From NCBI RefSeq assembly GCF_030643805.1, contig NZ_CP094656.1, positions 2,666,001 to 2,730,000 of the forward strand: a DNA stretch of 64,000 bases, read 5' to 3'. A model generated the notes under the pieces. That model was not told the origin of the DNA. It ran no database searches and was given only the letters and a program-made list of their open reading frames with translations. The DNA comes from Alkalihalobacillus sp. AL-G (GTDB lineage: Bacteria; Bacillota; Bacilli; Bacillales; Fictibacillaceae). The first letter of the stretch is position 1. Every line of letters begins with the position of its first letter. Positions 34,682-44,772 of the stretch are shown here, piece after piece. Position numbers and translations under genes: made by a program.

Positions 34682-35629
34682 ATGAAGGTAATTAAAATAT
34701 CGCCAAGAGGCTATTGTTATGGTGTAGTAGATGCCATGGTTATTGCACGCCAGGCTGCTAGTAATCCGAAATTACCAAGACCGATCTACATCCTTGGAAT
34801 GATCGTTCATAATAAACATGTTACAGATGCATTTGAGGATGAGGGTGTTATCACGCTAGATGGACCGAACCGTTTAGAAATCTTGAAAAAGGTCAATGAT
34901 GGAACAGTCATCTTTACTGCTCACGGTGTTTCTCCAGAGGTTCGACGTATTGCTCGCGAGAAAGGACTGACCACAATTGATGCGACCTGTCCTGATGTAA
35001 CGATCACACATGATCTTATTCGCGAAAAGAAGGAAGAAGGCTATCATGTTGCATACATCGGTAAGAAAGGCCATCCTGAGCCAGAGGGAGCAATGGGTAT
35101 TGCACCTGATATTGTTCATCTCGTTGAAAATGAATCGGATGTTGATCAATTAAATATACAATCCGATAAAATTTTAATCACGAACCAGACCACAATGAGC
35201 CAATGGGACGTGCTTCACCTGATCAAAAAAATCCAGGAAAAGTACCCTCAAGCTGAGGTCCATGAAGAAATATGCATGGCAACTCAAGTTCGCCAGGAAG
35301 CAGTTTCTGAACAAGCTAAGGAGGCAGACCTTTTACTCGTTGTCGGTGATCCGAGAAGTAACAACTCGAATCGCCTTGCACAGGTTTCAAAAGAAATTGC
35401 TGAAACTCCGGCATACCGGATCGCTGATGTATCAGAAATTGATTTGGAGTGGTTGAAAGGAATTGACACAGTAGCTGTTACTGCAGGTGCATCAACTCCT
35501 ACACCGATTACGAAAGAAGTGGTTCTATTCTTAGATCAGTTTGATCCAAACGATGAATCGACATGGAATAGAGAGCGCAAAGTGAAATCAAACAAAATTC
35601 TGCCGAAGGTTAAAGCTGCAAAAAAATAA
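34682..35629 (+). CDS. ispH: 4-hydroxy-3-methylbut-2-enyl diphosphate reductase
   Basis: 315 residues. The three [4Fe-4S] cysteines are in [16 protein letters not shown] and [11 protein letters not shown]; the substrate loop [13 protein letters not shown] and [11 protein letters not shown] are also present. It makes IPP and DMAPP from HMBPP, the last MEP-pathway step. Strong AGAGGGGGACC ribosome site before the ATG. Full length for the Firmicute form. Followed by a terminator. Confidence 0.97.
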   Translation: MKVIKISPRGYCYGVVDAMVIARQAASNPKLPRPIYILGMIVHNKHVTDAFEDEGVITLDGPNRLEILKKVNDGTVIFTAHGVSPEVRRIAREKGLTTIDATCPDVTITHDLIREKKEEGYHVAYIGKKGHPEPEGAMGIAPDIVHLVENESDVDQLNIQSDKILITNQTTMSQWDVLHLIKKIQEKYPQAEVHEEICMATQVRQEAVSEQAKEADLLLVVGDPRSNNSNRLAQVSKEIAETPAYRIADVSEIDLEWLKGIDTVAVTAGASTPTPITKEVVLFLDQFDPNDESTWNRERKVKSNKILPKVKAAKK

Positions 35630-35674
35630 ACCTTAAAATTGTACTATAGGATAAGCTATACGTTCTTAACAGGC

Positions 35675-35722
35675 AAAAAGGGCTGACCGAAACATAATAT
35701 GTTGGGTCAGCCTTTTGTTTTC
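35675..35722 (+). terminator. Rho-independent terminator of ispH
   Basis: AAAGGGCTGACC and GGGTCAGCCTTTT pair around a palindromic AACATAATATGTT loop; TTTTGTTTT follows. Confidence 0.85.
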
Positions 35723-35737
35723 AATTCTATATTTTAT

Positions 35738-35815
35738 AAAGAAAACTCGGTGATTGTAGAAACTTCAGGCGAGAGCATAATCGTAGTTGCGCTTATACTA
35801 TAGAAAGTACTTTTT
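35738..35815 (+). repeat. AAAGAAAACT-family repeat, copy 3
   Basis: Starts AAAGAAAACTCGG, contains CTTCAGGCGAGAGCATAA and ends GTAGTTGCGCTTATACTATA then GAAAGTACTTTTT. The longest copy. It begins 16 bases after the ispH terminator and runs into the yqfO stop codon. Confidence 0.65.
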
Positions 35816-36953
35816 ATGCTTTCTTAACGTGTAAGAAGCGGAATGGATCCGTTTCAACTTCAGAAATGACAATTTCAGTTTGATACTTTTTTTTAAGCGT
35901 CCAATCATATAAATAGTCGGCTACACCTTGCTTCATCACTTTCTCGATATTGTGACCTGGATCAATGATTGCTGGACCTTCAATCATGGCATCATGGGCA
36001 TAATGATACTTAATGTCACCCGTAATGAAAACATCTGCACCTTTAAACTTAGCTTGGCTTATGAAATCATTCCCTTCACCACCTGAAACAGCAACTTTCT
36101 TCACCTTTTGATCTGGATCTCCTACATACCGTAAACCATCTACCTGTAATTTTTCTTTTAATTGTTCAGCGAAATCCTTCAATGTCATTTCTTCTTTCAA
36201 GTTTCCGATTCGGCCAACACCTAAGGATTCTCCAGGATTATCTAGTGGAATGATATCGAAAGCTACTTCCTCATAAGGGTGTGCCTTTTTCAGCGCCTTC
36301 AAAACATTCTTTTCGATACTAATCGGATAGATCGTTTCAATTTTTACCTCATCAACATTCTCTAATTTTCCTGTTCTGCCGATAAAGGGGTCAGTACCTT
36401 CACATGGGATGAAGGTACCTGTTCCGGGTGTGTTAAACGTACAATGGCTATAATTCCCAATAAACCCTGCCCCAGCCTCTCCTAGTGCATTACGAACGAG
36501 ATCCGCATGGGAGTCGGGTACGAAAACAACTAATTTCTTCAATCTATCTTTAATCGTTTCGACAAGAACCCTCGTATTCTCTATACCAATTTCCTTTGCA
36601 AGTAGATCATTAACACCACCGGGCGCTACATCAAGATTTGTATGTGCTGTGTATACGGTAATTTGATGGTTCAACAGCTTTTGAATCGTTCTTCCATGTG
36701 ACGTGTCCAGATTGATTCTTTTTAAAGGCTTATAGATCAAGGGATGATGTGCAATTATTAAATCAACATCTTTTTCAAACGCTTCATCAATGACAGGTTC
36801 GATGACATCAAGAGTTACCATGATTTTCTTAACAGGTTTCTGTAAAGACCCGACCTGTAGCCCGATCGGATCACCTTCCATTGCCATCCATTTTGGTGCT
36901 AGACGCTCCATGTGTTGAATGATTTCTTGAGCGTGTGCAAATGCTTTTCCCAT
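35814..36953 (-). CDS. yqfO: Nif3-like dinuclear metal protein YqfO
   Basis: 379 residues. DUF34/Nif3 domain with the metal-site motifs IIAHHPLIY, AHTNLDV and, at the C-terminal half, GDIKYHYAHDA and DPGHNIE. A PII-like/CutA-like insert lies in the middle (about 135-240), as in the Bacillus cereus YqfO structure. Function uncertain; proposed GTP cyclohydrolase-like or regulatory hydrolase. It lies 54 bases after trmK, and this pairing (yqfN-yqfO) is conserved in Bacillus. Confidence 0.93.
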   Translation of the reverse strand: MGKAFAHAQEIIQHMERLAPKWMAMEGDPIGLQVGSLQKPVKKIMVTLDVIEPVIDEAFEKDVDLIIAHHPLIYKPLKRINLDTSHGRTIQKLLNHQITVYTAHTNLDVAPGGVNDLLAKEIGIENTRVLVETIKDRLKKLVVFVPDSHADLVRNALGEAGAGFIGNYSHCTFNTPGTGTFIPCEGTDPFIGRTGKLENVDEVKIETIYPISIEKNVLKALKKAHPYEEVAFDIIPLDNPGESLGVGRIGNLKEEMTLKDFAEQLKEKLQVDGLRYVGDPDQKVKKVAVSGGEGNDFISQAKFKGADVFITGDIKYHYAHDAMIEGPAIIDPGHNIEKVMKQGVADYLYDWTLKKKYQTEIVISEVETDPFRFLHVKKA

Positions 36954-37006
36954 TATGCAAACCTCCTTGCTCTATTAAAGGTTAAAATAGCGATCGCTAA
37001 GTGTAA

Positions 37007-37714
37007 TTAATTCGTCGCCTTGTCAACCACCGACTTTACTGCATTAATCCTGAATAACAGTTCCTTTTTTTTATCTTCGATTTCATTGGAGGGAAGTGCT
37101 CGTTCGAGTTGTGTCAAAACCCTTTCCCAATTATCCATTTCCCGTTTCCATTTTTTTTTGAAAGCGGGATTGTTTTCATTTATCAGAAACGGACCTAGTA
37201 ATAACTCAGCTTTATCCATTGGTTTAACAGTATCTGATGGTTCTGCAACTACGATTTCGTAGATTTTATCGTCCTCTTCGAGAATCGCCTCATTGATCAA
37301 TTTCCAATTATTCTCTTGAAGCCAGCTACGGACAAAGCGCGCTCCGACATTCGGCTGTAAAACGAGGCGTTGGACACCCGTTAGCTTATTCTTTCCTTTT
37401 TCTAAAATGTTTTGAATGAGCTGGCCTCCCATTCCGGCAATAACGACCGTAGAAACTTCTCCTGAAGCGATTACATCTAACCCGTCGCCCAACCGAACCT
37501 CTATATTGCCTTCCAGTTCCGAGTTTTTCACCTGAGTACAAGCAGATCGGTATGGGCCATCATTCACTTCGCCTGCTATGGCTTTTGTAACAATCGAATT
37601 TTGAACACAGTAACACGGAAGATAGGCATGATCAGAGCCGATATCTGCCATTGAACCCCCTGTTGGTATGTAGTCTGCTACTTTCATTAATCGTTTGGAT
37701 ATAGAAATACTCAT
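37007..37714 (-). CDS. trmK: tRNA (adenine-22-N1) methyltransferase TrmK
   Basis: 235 residues. Class I methyltransferase: SAM motif MADIGSDHAYLPCY near residue 22 and the TrmK-specific VVIAGMGGQLIQ and LVLQPNVGARFVR. It methylates A22 of bacterial tRNAs; the B. subtilis orthologue is yqfN. Start ATG at 37714 follows ACAGGTGATCAA; the reading frame extends further upstream into the cytochrome gene but without a ribosome site there. A C-terminal helical part (about 170-235) is usual for the family. Confidence 0.93.
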   Translation of the reverse strand: MSISISKRLMKVADYIPTGGSMADIGSDHAYLPCYCVQNSIVTKAIAGEVNDGPYRSACTQVKNSELEGNIEVRLGDGLDVIASGEVSTVVIAGMGGQLIQNILEKGKNKLTGVQRLVLQPNVGARFVRSWLQENNWKLINEAILEEDDKIYEIVVAEPSDTVKPMDKAELLLGPFLINENNPAFKKKWKREMDNWERVLTQLERALPSNEIEDKKKELLFRINAVKSVVDKATN

Positions 37715-37779
37715 TTGATCACCTGTTATATTTAATGAAACTCTTATTCGAGTTCTACTATAGCTTGTTCTATAACGTG

Positions 37780-37816
37780 AAAAAAGTTTCCTGTCTGGAT
37801 AAACAGAAAACTTTTT
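37780..37816 (-). terminator. Terminator of the cytochrome c gene
   Basis: Minus-strand AAAAAGTTTTCTGT pairs with ACAGGAAACTTTTTT (one mismatch), forming a T-rich stem right after the cytochrome stop. Confidence 0.75.
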
Positions 37817-37820
37817 CATA

Positions 37821-38198
37821 TTAATGGGCTTCCTTTTCTTCTTCGCCTTCTCCGCCGCCTTTTTTAGCACCGCCAGCTATCCATTCGGCTACCTTTTGAG
37901 CTTCTTCAATACTTAGGTTTTGAGGAGGCATATTGCCGCGCCCTTCTTGTATGATTGTAGCGATTTGATCAGCACTAAGGTCAGTACCTTTCAACTTCGG
38001 TCCAACTCCACCTTCTAGGTTTTGACCATGGCAGGATGCACAAGTTTGACTGACAATTTGTTCAGGAGCCATTTCAGTTTGGTCCCCACCACTCGCTTTT
38101 TCTTTAGCATTGTTAACGCCCACTGCGGATATGACAAGCATAATTGCAATTCCTACAACAGCAGTGATGGCAAATGGAATCAATGGATTTCTTTTCAT
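37821..38198 (-). CDS. cccA: Membrane-anchored cytochrome c550
   Basis: 125 residues. An uncleaved N-terminal membrane anchor (about 8-28) precedes a class I cytochrome c domain with haem motif CASCH (53-57) and a distal methionine in GRGNMPPQNL. It carries electrons on the outer face of the membrane, in B. subtilis to cytochrome c oxidase. Locus beside sigA/trmK matches cccA. The Lys/Glu-rich tail (GGGEGEEEKEAH) is unusual but short. Confidence 0.92.
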   Translation of the reverse strand: MKRNPLIPFAITAVVGIAIMLVISAVGVNNAKEKASGGDQTEMAPEQIVSQTCASCHGQNLEGGVGPKLKGTDLSADQIATIIQEGRGNMPPQNLSIEEAQKVAEWIAGGAKKGGGEGEEEKEAH

Positions 38199-38390
38199 CT
38201 CTTATCCTCCTTAAGATGCACGGTGTATCTGTTGTTAGTGTTACCTACCTATGTAATAGTAAACAAGCCATATCCTATTTTACTTGAAAAATGATAAGAA
38301 AGAAAGTCCTAAACGAAGCGTGCTGAAGATTGTCACGAATTGGACACGTTTCGCAGGACTTTTGCACATATAAAATTGAATTTTACTTCT

Positions 38391-40037
38391 TCAAGTTACT
38401 GATCGGATCGATTCTTCTGCCCACTTTTTTACTTGTTCCCTCAATTTATATTTTTGGATTTTCCCTGAGGCCGTCATTGGATATTCGTCAACAATAAAAA
38501 TGTATTCAGGAATTTTATATCTGGAAATTTTCCCATCGCAGTAGGACTTTATGTCTTCGGTCGTTACCTTCTCGCCATCTCTTACTTGAATACAGGCTGC
38601 CACCTTCTCACCGTACTTTTCATCAGGGATGCCGATGACCTGTACATCAACGATAGCGGGATGTGTATAAAGGAATTCTTCAATCTCACGGGGATAAACA
38701 TTTTCTCCGCCACGAATGATCATGTCCTTTAATCGACCGGTAATACTCACATAGCCTTCTTCATCAATTGTGGCTAGGTCACCCGTATGCAGCCACCCAT
38801 CAGCATCAATTGCTTTCGCAGTGTCTTCTGGCATTTTATAATAGCCCTTCATAACAAGGTAACCTTTTGTACACAGTTCCCCTTGTGTGCCAGAAGGAAC
38901 CTCTTCATCAGTGACTGGGTCTACTATCTTCACCTCTGCGATCGGATGTTTTTTCCCTACCGTTTCAACTCTTCTTTCGATTGGATCATTTGTCCTTGTC
39001 TGCGTAATGACAGGTGATGATTCGGTTTGACCATATGCAATGGTGATTTCATCCATACCCATAAGGTTGATTACTTTTTTCATTACTTCAATCGGACAAG
39101 GAGAACCTGCCATAATTCCTGTTCGTAATGTGGACAAGTCATAATCATCAAACGAATCGAGATTCAATTCGGCGATAAACATCGTCGGCACACCATGCAA
39201 TCCAGTACATCGTTCCTTTTCAACTGTCCGTAAAACAAGCTCTGGATCGAACTGATCTATCGGTACCATCGTTGCCCCAACTGAAGCACACGCTAACACT
39301 CCAAGTACACAGCCAAAACAATGGAAGAATGGAACGGGGATGCATAAGCGGTCGTTTTCCGTTAAATTCATCGCACCCGCAACCTGATACCCGTTGTTAA
39401 CAATGTTGTAATGAGTCAGCATTACTCCCTTTGGGAAGCCCGTTGTCCCACTCGTATATTGCATATTGATGACATCATCATGATGAAGTTCACTTTCGCG
39501 GCTCATTAGCTGTTCATCCGAAACGTTCTTCGCTAATTCCATAAACAAATCCCAACCGAGGAAATCCTCAGGTGCCTCGTTATCCATAAAAACGAGCTGC
39601 CGAAGATGCGGCAATTGAGCGGCCTTCACTTTACCATCTGGAGCAATTGAACTACCTAGAAGTGATCGAACAACTTTAACATAGGATGTATCACGGAATT
39701 GATCCATCAAAAATAAAGTCGTTGAGTCAGATTGCTTCAGTAAATAATCCAATTCATTTTTTTGATAGCTTGTATTAACGGTAACGAGTACCGCCCCCAT
39801 ACGTGCTGAACCAAATTGCAACAACAGCCATTCAAACCTATTCGTAGACCATACTGCTATATGTTCACCCTTTTGAATTCCAAGTGCCATCAAAGCTTTA
39901 GCGACCTTGCCTGTCAGTTCGTAAAATTCTTGATATGTATGTCGTATTCCTTCCTTGCTGTACACTACAGCTTCGTGCCCAGGTAAACATTCTGCTTTAT
40001 CTTTTAAGAGTTGTCCAATCGTTTCGGTTAAATACAT
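38391..40037 (-). CDS. Acyl-CoA synthetase (AMP-binding)
   Basis: 548 residues. ANL superfamily motifs: YTSGTTGFPKGVML (P-loop), YGQTESSPV, GWLHTGDLA, and the C-terminal KDMIIRGGENVYP with the catalytic lysine in ASGKIQKYKLR. It activates a carboxylic acid to its CoA thioester; substrate probably a medium- or long-chain fatty acid. The ATG at 40037 follows GGAGGTGTGAGG. Downstream of the acyl-CoA dehydrogenase gene with a large hairpin between. This pair is not at this locus in B. subtilis. Confidence 0.9.
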   Translation of the reverse strand: MYLTETIGQLLKDKAECLPGHEAVVYSKEGIRHTYQEFYELTGKVAKALMALGIQKGEHIAVWSTNRFEWLLLQFGSARMGAVLVTVNTSYQKNELDYLLKQSDSTTLFLMDQFRDTSYVKVVRSLLGSSIAPDGKVKAAQLPHLRQLVFMDNEAPEDFLGWDLFMELAKNVSDEQLMSRESELHHDDVINMQYTSGTTGFPKGVMLTHYNIVNNGYQVAGAMNLTENDRLCIPVPFFHCFGCVLGVLACASVGATMVPIDQFDPELVLRTVEKERCTGLHGVPTMFIAELNLDSFDDYDLSTLRTGIMAGSPCPIEVMKKVINLMGMDEITIAYGQTESSPVITQTRTNDPIERRVETVGKKHPIAEVKIVDPVTDEEVPSGTQGELCTKGYLVMKGYYKMPEDTAKAIDADGWLHTGDLATIDEEGYVSITGRLKDMIIRGGENVYPREIEEFLYTHPAIVDVQVIGIPDEKYGEKVAACIQVRDGEKVTTEDIKSYCDGKISRYKIPEYIFIVDEYPMTASGKIQKYKLREQVKKWAEESIRSVT

Positions 40038-40095
40038 CCTCACACCTCCAATGTTTTACTGCTCATCGAATCAAGTACGAACTTTAGTAAAAAAC

Positions 40096-40208
40096 AAGCC
40101 GACTCAAAGGCTAAGTGCAGCCTCACTTCAGTTACAACCTGCTCATTTGTGAGACAGCTCTTGTTTTAATTGAAGGGAGTAGTGACACTTTCTTTTTTGA
40201 GTCGGCTT
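40096..40208 (-). terminator. Large-loop terminator element after the acyl-CoA dehydrogenase gene
   Basis: AAGCCGACTCAAA (40096-40108) and TTTGAGTCGGCTT (40196-40208) form a perfect 13-bp stem around 87 bases. On the minus strand GTTTTTT follows. The loop has a nested CTTCAGTTACAA/TTGTTTTAATTGAAG pairing. Plan and parts of the loop resemble 29244-29340. Confidence 0.7.
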
Positions 40209-40218
40209 ATTTGTAAAA

Positions 40219-41358
40219 CTAACAGCCTATTTCACGCGCGATGACCATTCGTTGTACTTCTGATGTTCCTTCACCAATTTCGAGAAGTCTTCCATCACGG
40301 TAGTATCTCTCAACGTGATAGTCTTTCATGTATCCATAACCACCATGGATTTGAATTGCTTGAGTACATACCTCCATACAGATTTCGGAAGCATAAAGCT
40401 TTGCCATTGACGCTTCTTTTGCGAATTTTCGGCCCTGATCTTTCAACCATGCAGCTTTATAAACCATCGTCCTTGCAAGTTCAATCTTCATTGCCATATC
40501 GGCAAGCTTGAATTGAGTTGCTTGAAACTTAGAAAGGGAGCGTCCGAACTGTTTACGTTCGTTCGCATATTCAAGAGCTTTTTCATATGCTGCCTGAGCG
40601 ATTCCAACACCCATTGCACCGATGCCGATTCTTCCGCCATCAAGCGTCATCAGGAATTGTCTGAAACCATTTCCTCTCTTACCAAGCATGTTTTCTTCAG
40701 GAACACGGACATCCTCAAGAACCAACTCAGTCGTGTTTGAAGAGTTCAATCCTAACTTTTCGTAATTATCGATGACCTTGAAACCAGGTGACTCAGTGCT
40801 TGCAATGAATGCTGTGATTTCCTTTTCTCCATCCTTGCGATCCGTAACTGCAGTCAGTGCTAGGTTTTTTGCATAACTTGCATTTGTAATGAAGCATTTA
40901 CTTCCGTTGATAACCCACTCACCGTTCTCTTGCACTGCGGTCGTTTCGGTTCCACCTGCATCTGAGCCAGCGTTCGGTTCAGTGAGACCAAAAGCACCCA
41001 GGGATTCCCCGGTACATACCGGTGTCAGATATTTTTGTTTTTGCTCCTCAGTTCCAAACATGTTTATCGGAGCTCCACCTAATGAAATATGAGCGGAGTA
41101 GGTGATTCCCGCTGATCCACAGGCTCTACTCAATTCTTCTACGACTATCGCGAAGCTTACCGTATCAGCACCTCCACCACCATATTCCTCTGGAAACGGA
41201 AGTCCCATCATACCGAGGTCCCCCAACTTTTTGAAAATTTCAACTGGGAATCTCTTTTCTTTATCTCTTTGTTCCGCACCTGGTGCGACTTCCTCTTCAG
41301 CAAATTCCCTTATCATTTTGAAAATCATTTTCTGTTCATCAGTTAAATCAAAATTCAA
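40219..41358 (-). CDS. Acyl-CoA dehydrogenase
   Basis: 379 residues of the usual ACAD fold: FAEEEVAPGAEQRDKEKRFP at the front, FGLTEPNAGSDAGGT and KCFITNAS in the middle, QFGRSLSKFQATQF for FAD binding, and IHGGYGYMKDYHVERYYRD with the catalytic-base region EGTSEVQRMVIAREI. It oxidises acyl-CoA to enoyl-CoA in the cytoplasm; butyryl/medium-chain type is likely. AGGGGTGGAGAAATTTG precedes the ATG. Together with the synthetase it looks like a short fatty-acid use operon. Confidence 0.95.
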   Translation of the reverse strand: MNFDLTDEQKMIFKMIREFAEEEVAPGAEQRDKEKRFPVEIFKKLGDLGMMGLPFPEEYGGGGADTVSFAIVVEELSRACGSAGITYSAHISLGGAPINMFGTEEQKQKYLTPVCTGESLGAFGLTEPNAGSDAGGTETTAVQENGEWVINGSKCFITNASYAKNLALTAVTDRKDGEKEITAFIASTESPGFKVIDNYEKLGLNSSNTTELVLEDVRVPEENMLGKRGNGFRQFLMTLDGGRIGIGAMGVGIAQAAYEKALEYANERKQFGRSLSKFQATQFKLADMAMKIELARTMVYKAAWLKDQGRKFAKEASMAKLYASEICMEVCTQAIQIHGGYGYMKDYHVERYYRDGRLLEIGEGTSEVQRMVIAREIGC

Positions 41359-41694
41359 ATTTCTCCACCCCTGCCTATCTATTTGTGTAATTTTGTGTAT
41401 ACGCTTACATCAATTATACGTATAAATACAATAATTTTTCAACAGTTAAAAAAGTTCCGACAATAAATAAGTCATAACGATGGGGTGTTCATCAAAAATG
41501 AATGGAAGGGTTACACGGTGTTTCGTACCCTCGAACTGTTTGATTTGTACATATTGGGTATTACAAAGTTTTATTCCGTTCAAAAATCTTTATGGAGAAA
41601 ATTTGCAAATGGGATTAAAAATCAGTAAGATAAATACAAATAAAAAAAAGCAGAAGCTAACAGACAAAAACGAGGTATCCTTACAAGTTTCAGA
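41359..41694. other. Intergenic region between the acyl-CoA genes and sigA
   Basis: AT-rich, about 340 bases. On the minus strand TTGACG-like and TATAAT-like strings (TGTATTTATACGTATAATTG near 41413-41433) could promote the dehydrogenase gene. A plus-strand frame at 41480-41710 has no recognisable protein character and a poor ribosome site. Nothing else is seen. Confidence 0.4.
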
Positions 41695-41733
41695 AATAAA
41701 AAAAGCGTGAACCACAAAGTGATCCACGCTTTG
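41695..41733 (-). terminator. Terminator of the dnaG-sigA operon
   Basis: Minus-strand AAAGCGTGGATCAC and GTGGTTCACGCTTTTTTT form a stem with a short loop and a long T-run, 14 bases after sigA. Confidence 0.88.
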
Positions 41734-41746
41734 AAAAATCAATGTT

Positions 41747-42868
41747 TTATTCTAAGAAATCCTTTAATCGTTTGCTGCGACTTGGGTGCCGTAGCTTTCG
41801 TAACGCTTTCGCCTCAATTTGACGAATACGCTCACGGGTAACTCCGAAGACCTTCCCAACCTCTTCAAGAGTTCTTGTGCGACCATCATCCAGTCCGAAT
41901 CGAAGGCGCAGAACATTTTCTTCACGGTCGGTAAGCGTATCGAGGACATCTTCAAGCTGCTCTTTAAGCAACTCATATGCAGCTGCATCAGAAGGTGCTA
42001 ATGCGTCCTGGTCTTCGATAAAGTCACCAAGATGTGAATCATCTTCTTCTCCGATCGGTGTTTCAAGTGAAACCGGCTCTTGTGCAATTTTAAGGATCTC
42101 ACGCACTTTTTCAGGAGATAGATCCATTTCATTTCCGATTTCCTCGGGTGTTGGTTCCCGTCCGATATCTTGAAGGAGTTGTCTTTGAACACGAATGAGC
42201 TTATTGATCGTCTCCACCATGTGTACCGGAATTCGAATCGTTCTTGCTTGGTCAGCTATAGCACGTGTAATGGCTTGTCGAATCCACCACGTTGCATATG
42301 TGCTGAACTTATAGCCTTTTCGGTAATCAAATTTTTCAACTGCTTTTATGAGGCCCATATTCCCTTCCTGAATTAAATCAAGGAATAGCATCCCTCGACC
42401 TACATATCTTTTTGCGATACTGACAACAAGACGGAGGTTTGCTTCAGCTAATCGACGTTTAGCTGCTTCATCTCCCTCTTCGATTCGTTGAGCAAGACTG
42501 ATTTCATCTTCAGCTGATAAAAGATCAACGCGGCCTATTTCTTTCAAATACATCCTGACAGGGTCGTTGATTTTGACTCCAGGAGGCACGCTTAAGTCAT
42601 TTAAGTCGAACTCTTCCTCGCTCTTTGAGGCAACTTGAATATTTGGGTCATCTCCATCCTCTTCGTCTACGATCTCTACTCCCTGATCACCCAAATACTC
42701 ATAGAATTCATCCATTTGTACAGAGTCCTGTTCAAACGGTGCAAGCTTGGTTGTAACCTCACTATACGTTAGGACACCTCGCTTTTTTCCGAGTTCCACT
42801 AATTGTTCTTTTACCTGATCGATGGTTAATTCGCCTTCCGTTTCTTGACGTGTAGGTTTCTCAGCCAT
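41747..42868 (-). CDS. sigA: Primary RNA polymerase sigma factor SigA
   Basis: 373 residues. Region 1.1 at the N-terminus, then region 1.2 ([20 protein letters not shown]), region 2 ([20 protein letters not shown] and [20 protein letters not shown]), region 3 and region 4 ([20 protein letters not shown]). It directs RNA polymerase to housekeeping promoters. Start at 42868 follows GAAGGAGGGGATCGT; an in-frame ATG six codons earlier includes that ribosome site. It lies 36 bases after dnaG in the macromolecular synthesis operon. Confidence 0.98.
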   Translation of the reverse strand: MAEKPTRQETEGELTIDQVKEQLVELGKKRGVLTYSEVTTKLAPFEQDSVQMDEFYEYLGDQGVEIVDEEDGDDPNIQVASKSEEEFDLNDLSVPPGVKINDPVRMYLKEIGRVDLLSAEDEISLAQRIEEGDEAAKRRLAEANLRLVVSIAKRYVGRGMLFLDLIQEGNMGLIKAVEKFDYRKGYKFSTYATWWIRQAITRAIADQARTIRIPVHMVETINKLIRVQRQLLQDIGREPTPEEIGNEMDLSPEKVREILKIAQEPVSLETPIGEEDDSHLGDFIEDQDALAPSDAAAYELLKEQLEDVLDTLTDREENVLRLRFGLDDGRTRTLEEVGKVFGVTRERIRQIEAKALRKLRHPSRSKRLKDFLE

Positions 42869-42903
42869 ACGATCCCCTCCTTCCATACTTCTACTTCCGG
42901 TAT

Positions 42904-44715
42904 CTAACCTTTTAATGCTTTTTTCAATTGAACGATATCCATCGCTATCTGTGCAGCTAGTACAACATTCTGTTCCCGTTCTGCTTGTTTTTTTTCTTTT
43001 TCTCGTTCCTGTATCTCAAGCATTTTAGGGTATTTTTGAATCTGATTTATATAATCATGAAGCTCTTGATCTGATATTTCCTCGTTAATGGTTAACATCG
43101 CAAGCTCTGTGATTACTTTCTTCAACCGTTGATCAGCAACTCTTTCAAGGAACAAGCTGATATCAGGGTCATGGCCCTCTGCATAAAAGGCATATAGGTA
43201 AGCAGCAACTGCACTATACTCTTCAATGTTAAAAGCGCCCCCGAGAAGCTCTTCCACCTTTTCTGCAATGTGTACATCTTTTAGCATATGAGCTAATAAA
43301 ATACGTTCAGCATTATGGAATGCCGGTAAAAGGCGGTTGGGTTGACCAATATAGGGCTTACGGTTATTTTCCCTTTTTCGGTCATCCTTATCCTTCTTGT
43401 TTCTAATACGACGAAATGCCTGATACTGCTGTTGTTTCAATGCATCGAGTGAGAGGTTGAATTCATCAGCAAGCTGTCGTAAATAATGGTCACGCTCAAC
43501 TGCTTTTGAAAGTTTTGCAATTTCTTGTAGTATTTCTTCGATATAGTGCATGCGTTCTCCTTCATCATGAAGGTTTTTTCCTCTCCGCATGTATTGCATC
43601 TTGAATGACATTACCGTATGGCTTGCCCCTATTACATCCTGATTAAAGCGTTTAGCTCCATATTTCTGAATGTAGTCATCAGGGTCCATACCAGTGGGCA
43701 TCTGTGCAATTTTCACGATGCAATCCGCCTTTTCCAGCAGCTCAGTCGCCCGGAATGTCGCATTCACACCTGCATTATCCGAGTCGTAACAGATGATGAC
43801 CGTATTTACGTTACGACTCAAAAGCCTTACCTGATCTTCTGTCAAGGAGGTTCCAAGTGTGGCTACACCATTCAATATTCCTGCGCTCCAGGCAGCGATC
43901 ACATCCACATAACCTTCAAACAATACAACTTTGTCTTCTTTTCGCATTACCGGCCGTGCCATGTGATAGGAATAAAGTGTTTTGCTCTTATTAAACACTT
44001 TCGTTTCGGGACTGTTTAAGTATTTCGGTTCACCATTACCTAAGATACGGCCTCCAAAAGCAATCGTTTTACCTTGTGTATCCCAAATCGGGAACATGAT
44101 CCGATTCCGAAACCGGTCAAAAAACTTTCCATCGAACTCCCTTTTAGAAAGGAGTCCAGCCTCATGCATTAGCTGAGGAGAAAAATCCCGTTTTTGTAAA
44201 AATGAATTTCCAAACTCCCAGGATTCAGGTGCATAACCAATTTGAAAATGATTGATCATCTCATCGGTAAAGCCACGGTCATATAAATATTGCTTCGCTT
44301 TTTTACCGTAGTCTGTGTTCATCAAACAATGATGATAAAGTCTAGCTAGCAATTGATGCCCTTCCCGCATTGTTTCTTTCTCTTTTGATTTCTCATCATC
44401 CTGAAAGGACAATGCTTGTTCAGGGAGTTCAATTCCGCTACGATCTGCCAAATTCTTGACGGTCTCAATAAACGTAAACCCTTCGATCTCCATTAGAAAG
44501 GAGATTATATTTCCACCTTTCCCACAACCAAAACACCGGAAAATCTGTTTATCTGCTGAAACAGAGAAAGAAGCTGTTTTCTCACTGTGAAAAGGACAAA
44601 GACCAAAATAGTTGCGTCCTTGCTTTTTCAGTTGGACGTATTCTCCGATGATCTCAATGATATCGTTTGACTTTTGGATTTGTTCAATCTTTTCTTCAGG
44701 AATACGAGCTCCCAT
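42904..44715 (-). CDS. dnaG: DNA primase
   Basis: 603 residues. CHC2 zinc finger CPFHSEK...CFGCGKGG at 40-66, the TOPRIM catalytic core with FEGYVDVIA and ICYDSDNAG, and a C-terminal helicase-binding domain. It lays RNA primers for replication and contacts DnaB/DnaC-type helicase. AGAATGGTGATAGA precedes the ATG. Second gene of yqxD-dnaG-sigA. Confidence 0.97.
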   Translation of the reverse strand: MGARIPEEKIEQIQKSNDIIEIIGEYVQLKKQGRNYFGLCPFHSEKTASFSVSADKQIFRCFGCGKGGNIISFLMEIEGFTFIETVKNLADRSGIELPEQALSFQDDEKSKEKETMREGHQLLARLYHHCLMNTDYGKKAKQYLYDRGFTDEMINHFQIGYAPESWEFGNSFLQKRDFSPQLMHEAGLLSKREFDGKFFDRFRNRIMFPIWDTQGKTIAFGGRILGNGEPKYLNSPETKVFNKSKTLYSYHMARPVMRKEDKVVLFEGYVDVIAAWSAGILNGVATLGTSLTEDQVRLLSRNVNTVIICYDSDNAGVNATFRATELLEKADCIVKIAQMPTGMDPDDYIQKYGAKRFNQDVIGASHTVMSFKMQYMRRGKNLHDEGERMHYIEEILQEIAKLSKAVERDHYLRQLADEFNLSLDALKQQQYQAFRRIRNKKDKDDRKRENNRKPYIGQPNRLLPAFHNAERILLAHMLKDVHIAEKVEELLGGAFNIEEYSAVAAYLYAFYAEGHDPDISLFLERVADQRLKKVITELAMLTINEEISDQELHDYINQIQKYPKMLEIQEREKEKKQAEREQNVVLAAQIAMDIVQLKKALKG

Positions 44716-44772
44716 TCTATCACCATTCTTTACTGTTCTTCCCCGGTTTAAAACCTTAAAACCACGAAATGG

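Noticed and set aside
37715-37870. N-terminal extension of TrmK into cccA
   Set aside because: The extra sequence is the cccA end and terminator read in another frame; a good ribosome site lies before 37714.
41480-41710. Open frame before sigA on the plus strand
   Set aside because: No ribosome site, Lys/Asn-rich low-complexity end, overlaps the sigA terminator; the shorter 33-codon version is equally unconvincing.
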